The notes beneath the pieces are model-generated. The model ran no database searches, was not told where the DNA came from, and saw only the letters and a list, made by a program, of their open reading frames with translations. 64,000 nucleotides of DNA from Fundidesulfovibrio putealis DSM 16056 (GTDB lineage Bacteria > Desulfobacterota > Desulfovibrionia > Desulfovibrionales > Desulfovibrionaceae). Location: positions 124,001 to 188,000 of the forward strand of contig NZ_AUBQ01000013.1 in the NCBI RefSeq assembly GCF_000429325.1, given 5' to 3'. The stretch's first letter is position 1. Every line of letters begins with the position of its first letter. Positions 7,744 to 17,629 of the stretch are shown piece by piece. A program made the position numbers and the translations under genes.

Positions 7744-10602
7744 ATGAATAAATTTAACCTTTCTAAGATCATGCGACTTGAAACGCTTGGCCTGTTGCCC
7801 ATCGCAGTGATTGTCTTTGCGCTGCCGCAGCTCGTCATTTCCAATCCGCAAGATCTTTACATATATCCAAAGCTCTCGTCGTTTCTCACGTTCATATTCC
7901 AGGCCGCCATCCCACTGAGCATCTCGTTCATATCCGCCCGGGCCTACATCAACACCGGCCTGTCCAGCATAATGCTCCTCGGCAGCGGCTTGGCGTGCTA
8001 CGGAACCGGCTCCATAATCACCAGCTACTGGATCAACGTCGACCCGATACGCAACGTCAACTTCACTGTCGCAGTACACAACTCCACAATATTTGCGGCT
8101 TCAGTTCTTTTGCTGGCCAGCAGCTTCTTCGTGACGAGCATGCGCCATTCCCCCAGCGCGCAGCGACATAGAACCTTCACGATCATCATGGCTTACTGCT
8201 GCGTTGCCGGGCTTGCCGCCCTGATCGCCGCAGCCGCGTACCATGGCCATTACCCCGTCTTTTTCGTCCAAGGCGCGGGGCCGACCCCGATTCGCGCCGT
8301 TGTCCTGCTGTGCTCCATGATTTTCATGTCCATCTCGGCATCCATCCTGATGCTGACGCACCTGAGCCTGAAGATTCCCTTTCTGTACTGGTATTCCCTG
8401 TCGCTGGCTCTTTTCGCACTTGGCATAGCGGGCATCTTCTTCCAGACGTCGTATGGCAGCCTGCTCAACTGGCTCGCCAGGTCCTCGCAATATCTGGGGG
8501 CGTTCTACCTCCTCGTCGCGGTGCTCGTCGCCAGGCAGGAGGCCCAGCGGGAAGGCGTGTCCATGTTCGATGTGTTCACCGCCCTGTTTGCGGCGGAGAG
8601 CGAACGCAATCGCCTCAACGAGGAGTTGCGCGTTAACGAGGAACGCCTCCATTTGTTCGTGCGGCACGCCCCGGCGGCGATCGCCATGTTCAACACCAAC
8701 ATGGAATACCTTGCGGCAAGCAATCGCTGGCTGACGGACTACCACCTCGACTCGGCCGACATCCTGGGGCGCAGCCACTACGAGGTGTTCCCCGAACTCC
8801 CGGAACGGTGGAGGGAGATTCATCGCAGATGTTTGGCCGGGGCGGTGGAACAGGCCGAAGCCGAGCGCTTCGAACGGCCCAACGGAACTGAACTCTGGAT
8901 ACGTTGGGAAATCCACCCCTGGAACACGGCCACGGGGGAGTCGGGCGGCATCATCATCTTCAGCGAGGACATCACCGAGCGCAAACGCCTGGAGGACTCA
9001 CTGCTCCAGTCCCGGGAGGAGGCTCAGCAGCGCGCGGAGGAAATCCACCAGCGCGAGCAGGAGTTCCGCGCCCTGGCCGAAAACGCCCCGGACATCATCG
9101 CAAGATACGACAGGGAGCGCCGGTACATCTACGCCAACCCGGCCATCGCCGGGCTCAAGGGAGCCTCGCCCTCCCAGCTCATGGGCAAGCAAATCGGCTC
9201 CATGATGCCCCTGGAACTGCGCGAACGCCTTGAACTGGCCGTCGACGAGGTGTTTTCCACCCACGCGGACTACATGCTGGAGTGGGAATACGACACGATG
9301 GATGGCCGGAGGTATTTCCACACCCGCTTCACCCCCGAGTTCTCCAGGGGCGGGCAGGTTCATTCCGTCATGGAGATCGCCCGGGACATCACGGAACTCA
9401 AGCATCTGGAGATGGACCTGCGCCAGGCCAAGGAGGAGGCGGAAAAGGCCAACCGGGCCAAGAGCGACTTCCTGGCCAACATGAGCCACGAGATCAGGAC
9501 CCCCATGAACGGCATCCTGGGCATGACGCAGCTGGCCCTGAAGCGGGACCTGCCGGAAGACGTCGCGGAGTTCCTGCGACTGGCCATGCAATCGGGGTTG
9601 TCACTCCTGGAAATAATCAACGACATCCTGGACATTTCCAAGATTGAGGCAGGCAAGGTGACCCTGGCGGAGGAGCCTTTCGACCTGGGCACGGTGATCG
9701 AATCCACACTGACGCCCATGAAGATCCTCGCACAGGACAAGGGGGTTTCCATCACCGTACGCACCGGGCCCGAAGTGCCTGACTGGGTCGTGGGGGATGC
9801 CGGACGGCTCCGCCAGATACTCACCAACGTGGTCGGCAACGCCGTGAAATTTACCCCCAAGGGCCACGTGACCATGACCGTCACCCGGACCGGACCGGAG
9901 GATGCGGAAAACACCAGGCTGCTGTTCGTCATCGAGGACGAGGGCATAGGCATCCCCCCCGACAAGCTTCCTTCCATTTTCAACAACTTCGAACAGATCA
10001 CGTCATCCGCGCACATCAAATACGGCGGCACCGGCCTGGGCCTGGCCATATCCAAAGCGCTGGTGGGCATGATGGGCGGCTCCATCTGGGCTGAGAGCGA
10101 ACCCGGCAAGGGCAGCGTCTTCTCCTTCGAGGCCGAGTTCGGGCGGGTCGAACCGGTCCCCAGGGACGAAACACCCGCGCCCCAGGACCAGGATTCCACC
10201 CCTGCGCTCAACATCCTCCTCGCGGAAGACAATCAGGTGAACAGTCTGTTCGCCACCTGCGTCCTGGAGAGCTGGGGGCATCAGGTCACTGCGGTGGAGG
10301 ATGGCCGACAGGCCATCGAGAAGCTGAAGGACGGAGGGTTCGACTTGGTGCTCATGGACGTCCTCATGCCGGAGATGGGCGGCGAAGAGGCCACGGCGCT
10401 GATACGCTCGGGGCAGACATGCGACCCGCACGTGCCCATCGTGGCCCTGACCGCCTACGCCCTCCGGGGCGACCGGGAGCGCCTGCTGGCCGCCGGAATG
10501 GACGACTACATCTCAAAGCCCATCGACGCAGAGGAGTTCCGGCAGGTGGTGATGCGAATCGCCAAGAGGAAAACCGCCCCGGCACAGACCTGCGAACGAT
10601 GA
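7744..10602 (+). CDS. Membrane hybrid sensor histidine kinase (multi-TM, PAS-PAS, HisKA, HATPase, REC)
   Basis: 952 residues from the ATG at 7744, which follows a GGATAGGA site; two earlier in-frame ATGs (7699, 7717) are possible. The N-terminal 260 residues form about seven membrane helices, resembling MASE-type sensor modules. Two PAS domains follow (about 300-420 and 440-560), then HisKA with the phospho-acceptor His near residue 582 (ANMSHEIRTPMNG), HATPase with G-box GGTGLGLAISK, and a C-terminal receiver with Asp near residue 872 (LMDVLMPEMGG). It should autophosphorylate and pass phosphate internally; no separate output gene is adjacent, so partner and signal are unknown. It ends just before a strong terminator. 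Confidence 0.9.
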   Translation: MNKFNLSKIMRLETLGLLPIAVIVFALPQLVISNPQDLYIYPKLSSFLTFIFQAAIPLSISFISARAYINTGLSSIMLLGSGLACYGTGSIITSYWINVDPIRNVNFTVAVHNSTIFAASVLLLASSFFVTSMRHSPSAQRHRTFTIIMAYCCVAGLAALIAAAAYHGHYPVFFVQGAGPTPIRAVVLLCSMIFMSISASILMLTHLSLKIPFLYWYSLSLALFALGIAGIFFQTSYGSLLNWLARSSQYLGAFYLLVAVLVARQEAQREGVSMFDVFTALFAAESERNRLNEELRVNEERLHLFVRHAPAAIAMFNTNMEYLAASNRWLTDYHLDSADILGRSHYEVFPELPERWREIHRRCLAGAVEQAEAERFERPNGTELWIRWEIHPWNTATGESGGIIIFSEDITERKRLEDSLLQSREEAQQRAEEIHQREQEFRALAENAPDIIARYDRERRYIYANPAIAGLKGASPSQLMGKQIGSMMPLELRERLELAVDEVFSTHADYMLEWEYDTMDGRRYFHTRFTPEFSRGGQVHSVMEIARDITELKHLEMDLRQAKEEAEKANRAKSDFLANMSHEIRTPMNGILGMTQLALKRDLPEDVAEFLRLAMQSGLSLLEIINDILDISKIEAGKVTLAEEPFDLGTVIESTLTPMKILAQDKGVSITVRTGPEVPDWVVGDAGRLRQILTNVVGNAVKFTPKGHVTMTVTRTGPEDAENTRLLFVIEDEGIGIPPDKLPSIFNNFEQITSSAHIKYGGTGLGLAISKALVGMMGGSIWAESEPGKGSVFSFEAEFGRVEPVPRDETPAPQDQDSTPALNILLAEDNQVNSLFATCVLESWGHQVTAVEDGRQAIEKLKDGGFDLVLMDVLMPEMGGEEATALIRSGQTCDPHVPIVALTAYALRGDRERLLAAGMDDYISKPIDAEEFRQVVMRIAKRKTAPAQTCER

Positions 10603-10620
10603 ACTGCCAGGACGGCCCGG

Positions 10621-10662
10621 CAAGAAAAAGCCCCGGACGTGAACGTCCGGGGCTTTTTCTTG
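10621..10662. terminator. Strong bidirectional Rho-independent terminator
   Basis: A 19-base arm (10621-10639, beginning CAAGAAAAAGCCCC) is perfectly complementary to 10644-10662 around a TGAA loop, giving A-rich and T-rich flanks on both strands. It separates the kinase gene from the oppositely oriented tRNA gene. Confidence 0.92.
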
Positions 10663-10669
10663 CAAAATA

Positions 10670-10763
10670 TGGCGGAGAGGGCGGGATTCGAACCCGCGAT
10701 ACCGGTTTTGCCAGTATACTCCCTTAGCAGGGGAGCGCCTTCGGCCAGCTCGGCCACCTCTCC
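10670..10763 (-). tRNA. tRNA-Ser (anticodon GCU)
   Basis: On the minus strand the sequence folds as a 94-nt class II tRNA including the encoded 3' CCA. The acceptor stem is GGAGAGG/CCTCTCC, the anticodon arm is CTCCC-CTGCTAA-GGGAG (anticodon GCT), the long variable arm is typical of serine tRNAs, and the T arm is GCGGG-TTCGAAT-CCCGC. Discriminator base G fits tRNA-Ser. Confidence 0.96.
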
Positions 10764-11041
10764 GCGAACCATTGCTCATAACTGCAACACACGCCATGGT
10801 CAAGGATCAAAATACCCCCTTCCACACGGACGGAAGGACTGGCTGACGCGACCAGGTCCTCCGCCTGCATCGTTCCGCTAACCGGACCATCCTGAGCCTT
10901 TTCCGCAGCCACCCCAGACCCCACCGGAACCATCGTTATCCATTGCGCCATCTTGATATCCAACCCATCTGCCCCTTTGACACCAAGGCCCGGCCTCGTT
11001 ACATTTCCCGAATTCACCTACCATATAAGGAGCTGTTCGCG

Positions 11042-12220
11042 ATGCACAAGTTCGCGCGCATGGAGCGCCTGCCCCCTTACGTCTTTGCCGTCGTCACCGA
11101 ACTCAAGATGCAGATGCGCCGCCAGGGCGTGGACATCGTGGACCTGGGAATGGGTAACCCGGACATCCCCACCCCCAAGCACATCGTGGACAAGCTCATC
11201 GAGGCATCGCAGAAAGGCGTCAACCACCGCTATTCCGCATCCAAGGGCATCCCCGGCCTTCGCCTGGCCATGGCCAACTGGTACCTGCGCAACTACGGCG
11301 TGGAGCTGGACGCCGACCGCGAAGTGGTGGTCACCATGGGCGCGAAAGAGGGTCTGGCCCACCTGGCGCTGGTGATGCTCCAGCCCGGCGACGTGGTCTT
11401 CGCCACGGACCCGGCTTATCCGATCCATCCCTACGCCTCGGTGATCTCCGGCGCGGACGTGCGCCGCATCCCCCTGGGCAAAGGCCGCGACTTCTTCGAG
11501 GACCTGCTGAACGCCACCAAGCAGACCTGGCCCCAGCCCAAGCTCCTCATCATAAGCTATCCCCAGAACCCCACCGCCGAAATCGTGGACATCGCCTTCT
11601 TCGAGCGCATCGTCGAGTTCTGCAAAGAGCACGACATGCTGGTCATCCACGACTTCGCCTACGCGGACCTGTGCTTCGACGGCTACAAGGCGCCCAGTTT
11701 CCTGCAGGCCAAGGGCGCGAAAGACGTTGGCGTGGAGTTCTACTCGCTCTCCAAGAGCTACTCCATGGCGGGCTGGCGCGTGGGCTTCTGCTGCGGCAAC
11801 CCGGACATGGTCTACGCCCTGACGCGCATCAAGAGCTACCTGGACTACGGCATCTTCCAGCCCATCCAGATCGCCGCAGCCGTGGCCCTGAACGGCCCCC
11901 AGGAGTGCGTGAAGGAAATCTGCGACATCTACCAGGACCGCCGTGACGCCCTGATCGAGGGGTTGCACCGCGCGGGCTGGGACGTTCCGCCGCCCAAGGC
12001 CACCATGTTCGTGTGGGCGCAGATACCCGAGGAGTTCCGCAAGATGGGCTCCGTGGAGTTCGCCAAGCTGCTGCTGAAGGAAGGCCATGTGGCCGTGTCG
12101 CCGGGCCTGGGCTTCGGCCACTTCGGCGACGACCACGTGCGCTTCGCCCTTGTGGAGAACCGCCACCGCATCAACCAGGCAGTGCGCGGCATCAAGAAAG
12201 CCCTGTCGGGGGGCGCGTGA
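11042..12220 (+). CDS. PLP-dependent aminotransferase (alanine/aspartate type, class I)
   Basis: 392 residues. Fold type I aminotransferase with the motif [16 protein letters not shown]; the lysine near residue 238 binds [12 protein letters not shown] and [12 protein letters not shown] are further class I signatures. It resembles the AlaC/YfdZ group (glutamate-pyruvate or related transamination). AAGGAG (11027-11032) precedes the ATG. The gene overlaps the homoserine dehydrogenase start by 4 bases, so the two are translationally coupled, suggesting a role in aspartate/threonine/methionine-family amino acid metabolism in this organism. Exact substrate cannot be read from sequence. Confidence 0.92.
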   Translation: MHKFARMERLPPYVFAVVTELKMQMRRQGVDIVDLGMGNPDIPTPKHIVDKLIEASQKGVNHRYSASKGIPGLRLAMANWYLRNYGVELDADREVVVTMGAKEGLAHLALVMLQPGDVVFATDPAYPIHPYASVISGADVRRIPLGKGRDFFEDLLNATKQTWPQPKLLIISYPQNPTAEIVDIAFFERIVEFCKEHDMLVIHDFAYADLCFDGYKAPSFLQAKGAKDVGVEFYSLSKSYSMAGWRVGFCCGNPDMVYALTRIKSYLDYGIFQPIQIAAAVALNGPQECVKEICDIYQDRRDALIEGLHRAGWDVPPPKATMFVWAQIPEEFRKMGSVEFAKLLLKEGHVAVSPGLGFGHFGDDHVRFALVENRHRINQAVRGIKKALSGGA

Positions 12221-13530
12221 GCGCCGCCCTTGCCGCACAGCCCGTCCGCCTGGGTCTGGCCGGATTCGGCACGGTAGGACAGGGCCTCGCCTCCATCCTG
12301 GCCGACAGCGCCGAGTGGATCGAGCGCCGCCTGGGCCGCCCCGTGGCGGTGACGGCCATGGCCGTGCGCGACCCGTCCAAGGTGCGCCCCACCCCCCTGC
12401 CCGCCGGGGCGCGCTTCGTGGCCGACCCGCTGGAACTGGCCGCCGCCGAGGACGTGGACATCGTGGTGGAGCTCATGGGCGGCCTGACCACCGCCTACGA
12501 CCTGATCCGCCTGGCCCTGGCCTCGGGCAAGCACGTGGTCACGGCCAACAAGCACCTGCTGGCGGAAAAGGGCGAGGAGCTCTTCGCCCTGGCCGCGCAG
12601 AAGGGCGTTGGCCTGTACTACGAGGCCAGCGTGTGCGGGGGCATCCCCGTGGTGCAGACCCTCAAGGAGTCCCTGGCGGGCAACAGGATCATGGCCGTCA
12701 CCGGCATCCTGAACGGCACGTCCAACTTCATCCTCTCGCGCATGACCTGCAAGGGCCTCTCCTACGGGGACGCCCTCAAGAAGGCCCAGAAGAAAGGCTT
12801 CGCCGAGGCCGACCCCACCCTGGACGTGGAAGGCTTCGACGCGGCCCACAAGCTCGTCGTGCTTATCCGCCTGGCCTACGGACAGGATTACCCGCTCAGC
12901 GCCCTGCCGGTGACCGGCATCACCCACGTCACGCCGCTGGACATCGCCTTCGCGCATGAGTTCGGCTGCGAGGTGAAGCTGATCGGCCAGGCCAAGGACA
13001 TCGACGGCAAGATCATGGCCGGGGTGCACCCCATGCTCCTGTCCAAGAGCTACCTGCTGGCCCAGGTGCACGGGGCGTTCAACGCCGTGCGCATCGTGGG
13101 CGACGCCGTGGGCGCGGTGATGCTCTACGGACAGGGAGCGGGCGGACGCCCCACGGGCAGCGCGGTGCTGGCCGACATCATGGCCCTGGCGCGCGACGGC
13201 GCGGCCCCCAACAACACGGGCTTCCCCGAGAAGGTGCTGCCGCCCGCGCAGACCCTCCCCCCCGAGGAAGAGACCAGCCGCCGCTACTTCCGGTTCACCG
13301 TGGAGGACAAGCCCGGCGTGCTGGCCGCGCTGGCCAAGGCCCTGGGGGATGTGGGCATCTCCATCTACCAGGCCGTGCAGAAGGTTGCCCCGGACACGCA
13401 AGACGAGTCCGTGGTGCCCATCGTGTTCATGACCCACCACGCCAGACAGCGCGACGTGGACGCCGCTCTCGAGAAAATCAAGGCCTTTCCCTTCGTGAAG
13501 GCAGAGCCCGTGCATCTGCGGGTGCTTTAG
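12217..13530 (+). CDS. hom: Homoserine dehydrogenase
   Basis: 437 residues from a GTG that overlaps the upstream TGA (GTGA). The N-terminal Rossmann motif [11 protein letters not shown] (about residues 13-23) binds NAD(P). The catalytic domain includes [30 protein letters not shown] and [12 protein letters not shown]-terminal ACT domain (about 360-437) suggests feedback inhibition by threonine, as in other full-length enzymes. It reduces aspartate semialdehyde to homoserine, the branch point to threonine and methionine. A strong terminator lies about 120 bases downstream. Confidence 0.95.
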   Translation: MSAALAAQPVRLGLAGFGTVGQGLASILADSAEWIERRLGRPVAVTAMAVRDPSKVRPTPLPAGARFVADPLELAAAEDVDIVVELMGGLTTAYDLIRLALASGKHVVTANKHLLAEKGEELFALAAQKGVGLYYEASVCGGIPVVQTLKESLAGNRIMAVTGILNGTSNFILSRMTCKGLSYGDALKKAQKKGFAEADPTLDVEGFDAAHKLVVLIRLAYGQDYPLSALPVTGITHVTPLDIAFAHEFGCEVKLIGQAKDIDGKIMAGVHPMLLSKSYLLAQVHGAFNAVRIVGDAVGAVMLYGQGAGGRPTGSAVLADIMALARDGAAPNNTGFPEKVLPPAQTLPPEEETSRRYFRFTVEDKPGVLAALAKALGDVGISIYQAVQKVAPDTQDESVVPIVFMTHHARQRDVDAALEKIKAFPFVKAEPVHLRVL

Positions 13531-13651
13531 GAATCGAGGAGCGCCCTCATTATGGACTCAGACGAGTCATGGTGCTAACATAAGAGAACCATTGTTTATA
13601 TTTTAAAAAAACATATTCATGTTTTTCAAAAAGCCCTCTCTCCGACAACAA

Positions 13652-13679
13652 AAGGGCCGACGCATCAGCGTCGGCCCTT
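13652..13679. terminator. Rho-independent terminator (hom / fur convergent)
   Basis: AAGGGCCGACGC-ATCA-GCGTCGGCCCTT, a 12-base perfect stem followed by TATATTTTC. It serves hom and possibly, from the other strand, the convergent fur gene. Confidence 0.88.
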
Positions 13680-13713
13680 ATATTTTCTCTCGCTCTCTAC
13701 GCGAAGCGGTACA

Positions 13714-13752
13714 GGATTCCAAAGGAACGAAGTTCCTTTGGCCGCCGGAGGC
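13714..13752 (+). repeat. Dispersed hairpin repeat, GGCCGCCGGAGGC family, copy 1
   Basis: GGATT, then CCAAAGGAAC-GAA-GTTCCTTTGG hairpin (13719-13741), then CCGCCGGAGGC. The same layout recurs four more times in the window with compensating changes in the stem, so the structure, not the stem sequence, is conserved. Confidence 0.85.
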
Positions 13753-13765
13753 ATATTCTCTTTTC

Positions 13766-14197
13766 TTACCCCTTCCCGCACTCCGGACAGATTCCGTACA
13801 GGTACATCTTGTGCCGGGTGAGCTTGTAGCCGTGGCGGGCGGCCACCTCGGCCTGGAGCTTTTCGATGGTCTCGTCCAGCACTTCCACGTTCTTGCCGCA
13901 GTTCTCGCAGATCAGATGGTCGTGGTGGTCGTCGCCGTGCTGGCGCTCGTAGCGGGTGACGCCGTCGCCGAAGTCCACTTCCTTGGCGATGCCGGAGCCG
14001 GAGAGCAGCTTCAGGGTGCGGTACACTGTGGCCTGCCCGATGGACTTGTAGGAGGCCTTGACCCGCTCGTAGAGTTCCTCGGAGGTCATGTGGCCCTGCT
14101 GCTCCAGGAAGACGTCCAGGATGTGGCGCCGCTGAGGAGTCATCTTCAGCCGCGACTTGGCGGCGTACTCTTCAAAAAGGACATGGGGGTCTTGCAT
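13766..14197 (-). CDS. fur: Fur-family ferric uptake regulator
   Basis: 143 residues from the ATG at 14197; a longer reading frame exists but the shorter form matches family length. Winged-helix domain with QATVYRTLKLL, then the metal region HGDDHHDHLICENCGK and a C-terminal CPECGKG, i.e. both CxxC pairs of a structural zinc site plus the His-rich iron site typical of Fur. It would repress iron-responsive genes when Fe(II) is bound. Relevant here because two Fur-box candidates appear at 53.6 and 54.75 kb. PerR or Zur cannot be fully excluded. Confidence 0.88.
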   Translation of the reverse strand: MQDPHVLFEEYAAKSRLKMTPQRRHILDVFLEQQGHMTSEELYERVKASYKSIGQATVYRTLKLLSGSGIAKEVDFGDGVTRYERQHGDDHHDHLICENCGKNVEVLDETIEKLQAEVAARHGYKLTRHKMYLYGICPECGKG

Positions 14198-14358
14198 CAA
14201 GGGCTCCCGCGCAATTTTGGAGGACGTAGCCGGGATAAAGCTCCGTGTCAAACCTCGTGCATTGGCCCTTCCCGGCCCTCAATGGACGCCTTGCGCCGAC
14301 AGGCCCAGACAGCGGGAAAACGGGACGCCGCACAAGACGCGCGGCAATCCGCGCCTGA

Positions 14359-14886
14359 TCAAAACAGGGTGAGACCGAAGTCCTGCCCCATGGCGACGAA
14401 CTCCTCGGGGTGGCGGGCCAGGAAGCGTTCCTCCCAGGCCAGCACGTGCTCTGCCAGGGACTGGAGCATGGCCGGTTCCACCTGCGGGAAGCGCTGCACG
14501 GTCTTCAGGAACTTCTCGCGGGTAAGCGTCATGGCCGTGGTCTCCTCCACGGCGCGCACGGTGAACAGGCTCCTGCCGCCCAGCACAAGGGCCAGCCCGC
14601 CCAGAGTGTCACCCTGCCCCAGGGTCTTTATGACCACGTCCCTGCCGTTGTCCTGCCTGCTGACTTCCACGCGCCCGCAGGTCAGGTAATGGAAGGCCTC
14701 GGCATGCTCGCCCTGGCGCAACAGGCAATCACCGGGAGCAAACGTCTCTGAGGTGCAGAGGTAGGCCAGCACCTTGCTCACGTCCAGGGGCACCCTGGAG
14801 TAGATGGGCAGGCCCCTGATGATGTCCAGGAAGCTGTCGTATCCGCAGGCGTTAGGCGTTTGATTTTGTTCCGTGGACGAGCTCAT
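14359..14886 (-). CDS. Cyclic nucleotide-binding domain protein
   Basis: 175 residues consisting of one cNMP-binding (Crp/Fnr sensor) domain: PGDCLLRQGEHAEAFHYLTCGRVEV near residues 52-76 and the LGQGDTLGGLALVLGG turn. There is no DNA-binding winged helix, so it is not a transcription factor. Its start overlaps the end of the ABC exporter gene by 35 bases, so the two are co-translated and the protein probably regulates or partners that transporter. The phosphate-binding cassette lacks an obvious RxA motif, so it may bind another ligand. Confidence 0.82.
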   Translation of the reverse strand: MSSSTEQNQTPNACGYDSFLDIIRGLPIYSRVPLDVSKVLAYLCTSETFAPGDCLLRQGEHAEAFHYLTCGRVEVSRQDNGRDVVIKTLGQGDTLGGLALVLGGRSLFTVRAVEETTAMTLTREKFLKTVQRFPQVEPAMLQSLAEHVLAWEERFLARHPEEFVAMGQDFGLTLF

Positions 14887-17398
14887 AGAGCATCCCCTTC
14901 CTGTCGATGAGTTCCTGATAGGAACCGGTTTCCACGATCTGTCCGGCCTTCATGACCGCGATCTTGTCGTAGCCCTTGATTGTGTCCAGCCTGTGCACCA
15001 CGGCGATCACCGTGGAACGGCCCTTCCACTTGGAGTCCAGCAGGTTCTGGATTCGGGTCTGGGAGGCGTTGTCCAGGGCGGCGGTGGCCTCGTCCAGCAG
15101 CAGCAGCGGAGGTTCCTTCAGGAAGGCCCTGGCCAGGGCCACTTTCTGGCGCTGCCCGCCGGAGAGGCGGTCGCCGTGGGTGCCCACCTGGAACTCCAGC
15201 CCCAACTCCACGATGCGCTCCAGCATGTCCTGTTGGATGAGCAGGCGGATGATGGACTTGTTCACCCGGTCCAGCACCTTGGTGCTCTCGGTCTTCAGCT
15301 TGCCGAAGAGGATGTTGTCCAGAATGGTCTGGGCGTGGATGTAGTTGTCGCGCCGATAGAACGTGACCTTCTCCGGGGCGTGCTCGGCGATGCGCGCCAT
15401 GAATCCGGCCCGGCCCTCCAGCAGCGCGCGCTCCGTGGTCGCAGGAAGGGCGGCGATGGTGTGGCGTCCCGGCGTGAAACGCAGCGCCAGATTGAGGAGC
15501 ATGGCCCGCTCCTCGCCGCCCAGACCGTCGAATCCGGCCCCGGCCCGCTCCAGGCGCTCCGCCAGCTGGGAGTAGGCCTCGAACTCCTCCTGGAGCACGG
15601 GGGTCTGCTCGAAGAAGGAGGCGTCCGCGCCGGGCACGTTCTTCAAAATGTCCACGGTGCGAAGCGTCAGCTCGCGCCCAAGGCCCAGCAGGATGGGCTC
15701 GAGCCCGGCCTGCACCAGGAACTCCTTGAAGTCCGCGTTGTCGGTCAGGCGTTCAGGCAGATAGGATTCGTCGTTGGGGTTGCCGAAGATCAGATTGGCC
15801 GCCACCGAGGAATAGAGCAGGTAGCGCCCCTCGTCGAAGAACTCGGCCAGGCTTTTCAGGTCCTCGCCCTGGTCCTCGTAGTAGGCCTCGCGGATGGCGA
15901 TGATCTTCTGGACCAGATGTTCTTTTTTGCCCTTGCGGAACACCGTGTTCAGTCCGAAGCGCAACACGTCCAGGAACAGGCCCACCTGCTGGGTGACCTC
16001 GATCAGCTCGTCCAGGCTCGGCTCGTTGGCGGCCGGATCCTCGCCGCGCGACACCTGGCGCGCGTTCAGCGAATAGAGCAGGTTCTCCTTGATGGAGCCC
16101 TCGAAGATGAAGGGGTGCTGCGGCACGAAGCCCATGTTCTCGGCCAGGTCCGACTTGGCCATCTGGGCGATCTCGTGCCCGGCCAACAGGCATTGCCCGC
16201 TGGAATACTTGTAGATCTGGGCGATGCACAGCGCCAGGGTGGACTTGCCCGACCCCGAGAAGCCGACCAGCGCCAGATGCTGCCCAGGCTCCAGCGACAC
16301 GGACACGCCCTTCAGGAGCTTGATGCCGCCCGGCGCCTCCATCACCAAATCCTTCACGTCGATCTTGCCCGGCAGGGTCAGGGGCGCGCGCTCCTCGGCG
16401 GGCACCAGCGCGAACTCGCAGTCTTCGGCGAAGTACTCCATCACCCGGTTGTAGCTCACCTTGGCGTCCTGCCAGGACTGGTAGAAGTCCATGAGCTCCT
16501 TCCAGGGGTCGTAGAGCTTCTCGTTGGCCGAGAGAAACGCCACCAGCGCGCCCAGGTCGAAGCGACCGTGGATGGCCAGCCAGCCGCCCACCAAAAACAG
16601 CACGAACGGCCCCAGGGACTGGAAGAAGTTGTTGGAGTTCTTGATGGCGAACTTCCACAGGGTCCAGCGCAGGCGCACCTTGTACTGCTTGTCGGTGATG
16701 TCGGCGAAGCGGGCGTTCTCGTGCTTGAAGGACGCGTTGCCGTGGATCTCGTGGATGCCGGACACCGCCTCGCCGATCATGGTGGACATCTTGCGGCCTG
16801 TGTCCACGCGCTCGCGGTTGGCGTCGTTGGAGCGCTTCTGCATCATGGGCACGAAGATGAGCGCCAGCGGATAGAGCACCATGGACAGGCCCGCCAGCAG
16901 CGGGTTCAGGTAGAACAGGTAGCCCGCGAAGGCCAGGAGCGTCAGGATGTTGGTGACGGGCACGGCGATGGCCTGCCCGATGAAGTCGCCCGCGTTGGCC
17001 ACTTCGGTCACCAGGGAGGACACGATCATGCCGGGGCTGGCCTTGCGAAAAAAGCCGATGGGCAGGGTGAGGATGTGCGCGTAGAGCTTTTTGCGCATCT
17101 CGGCCAGGGCTTCCTGGCCGATCTTCGCCTGGAGGGCGTTGATGGCGAACTTGAGGGCAGAGGAGCTGACCACGGCGGCCAGGTAATAGGAGCAGTACAT
17201 GAACAGAAGCTGCACTTTCTGCTCGCCGATGGCCTCGTTGATGATCTTCTTCTGCATCTCCAGGGGCAGCACCCGGATGGCCACCGTGACCACGATGATG
17301 GCCAGCAGGATGCCCTGGAGCTTCAGGTTGCTGGTGAGCACCCAGGAAAAAAGCGAGCGCTGGTAGAGCTTGTCGGGCAGCTTGGGACTCCAGGGCAT
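14852..17398 (-). CDS. ABC exporter (membrane + ATPase) with an expanded nucleotide-binding domain
   Basis: 848 residues. Residues about 20-320 form a six-helix exporter membrane domain. The ATPase has Walker A GFSGSGKST (about 377-386), Q-loop VPQHPFIFEGSIKENL, signature LSGGQRQ (about 744), Walker B PPLLLLDEAT and an H-loop VVHRL. Walker A to signature is about 360 residues instead of about 100: an insertion of roughly 250 residues. Within it the post-Q-loop segment seems repeated in diverged form (SIKENLLYSL, SVAANLIFGN, TILDNILFGK). The ATG at 17398 follows AAAGGACG. It is followed by an overlapping cNMP-binding protein. Substrate unknown. Confidence 0.88.
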   Translation of the reverse strand: MPWSPKLPDKLYQRSLFSWVLTSNLKLQGILLAIIVVTVAIRVLPLEMQKKIINEAIGEQKVQLLFMYCSYYLAAVVSSSALKFAINALQAKIGQEALAEMRKKLYAHILTLPIGFFRKASPGMIVSSLVTEVANAGDFIGQAIAVPVTNILTLLAFAGYLFYLNPLLAGLSMVLYPLALIFVPMMQKRSNDANRERVDTGRKMSTMIGEAVSGIHEIHGNASFKHENARFADITDKQYKVRLRWTLWKFAIKNSNNFFQSLGPFVLFLVGGWLAIHGRFDLGALVAFLSANEKLYDPWKELMDFYQSWQDAKVSYNRVMEYFAEDCEFALVPAEERAPLTLPGKIDVKDLVMEAPGGIKLLKGVSVSLEPGQHLALVGFSGSGKSTLALCIAQIYKYSSGQCLLAGHEIAQMAKSDLAENMGFVPQHPFIFEGSIKENLLYSLNARQVSRGEDPAANEPSLDELIEVTQQVGLFLDVLRFGLNTVFRKGKKEHLVQKIIAIREAYYEDQGEDLKSLAEFFDEGRYLLYSSVAANLIFGNPNDESYLPERLTDNADFKEFLVQAGLEPILLGLGRELTLRTVDILKNVPGADASFFEQTPVLQEEFEAYSQLAERLERAGAGFDGLGGEERAMLLNLALRFTPGRHTIAALPATTERALLEGRAGFMARIAEHAPEKVTFYRRDNYIHAQTILDNILFGKLKTESTKVLDRVNKSIIRLLIQQDMLERIVELGLEFQVGTHGDRLSGGQRQKVALARAFLKEPPLLLLDEATAALDNASQTRIQNLLDSKWKGRSTVIAVVHRLDTIKGYDKIAVMKAGQIVETGSYQELIDRKGMLYELVHGTKSNA

Positions 17399-17629
17399 GT
17401 CGCGTCCTTTTCTCCGTGTTTGCTGTTTGATGCCCCGAAAACAGCCGCTTTGCAACCAAGTGCTGAAAAATCATCTGGATTTCAGAGCGCGGACGCGCTT
17501 ATCCTGACGCGAAACGGGGGAACCCATGACCGGGGAATCGAGCCATCTGACATCCATCGTGACGGATCCTGGGAAGGGTCCGCTTTTCCCGAGGCATCCC
17601 GGAGCGGTCCCAGGAAGGGAGAACAGGCC

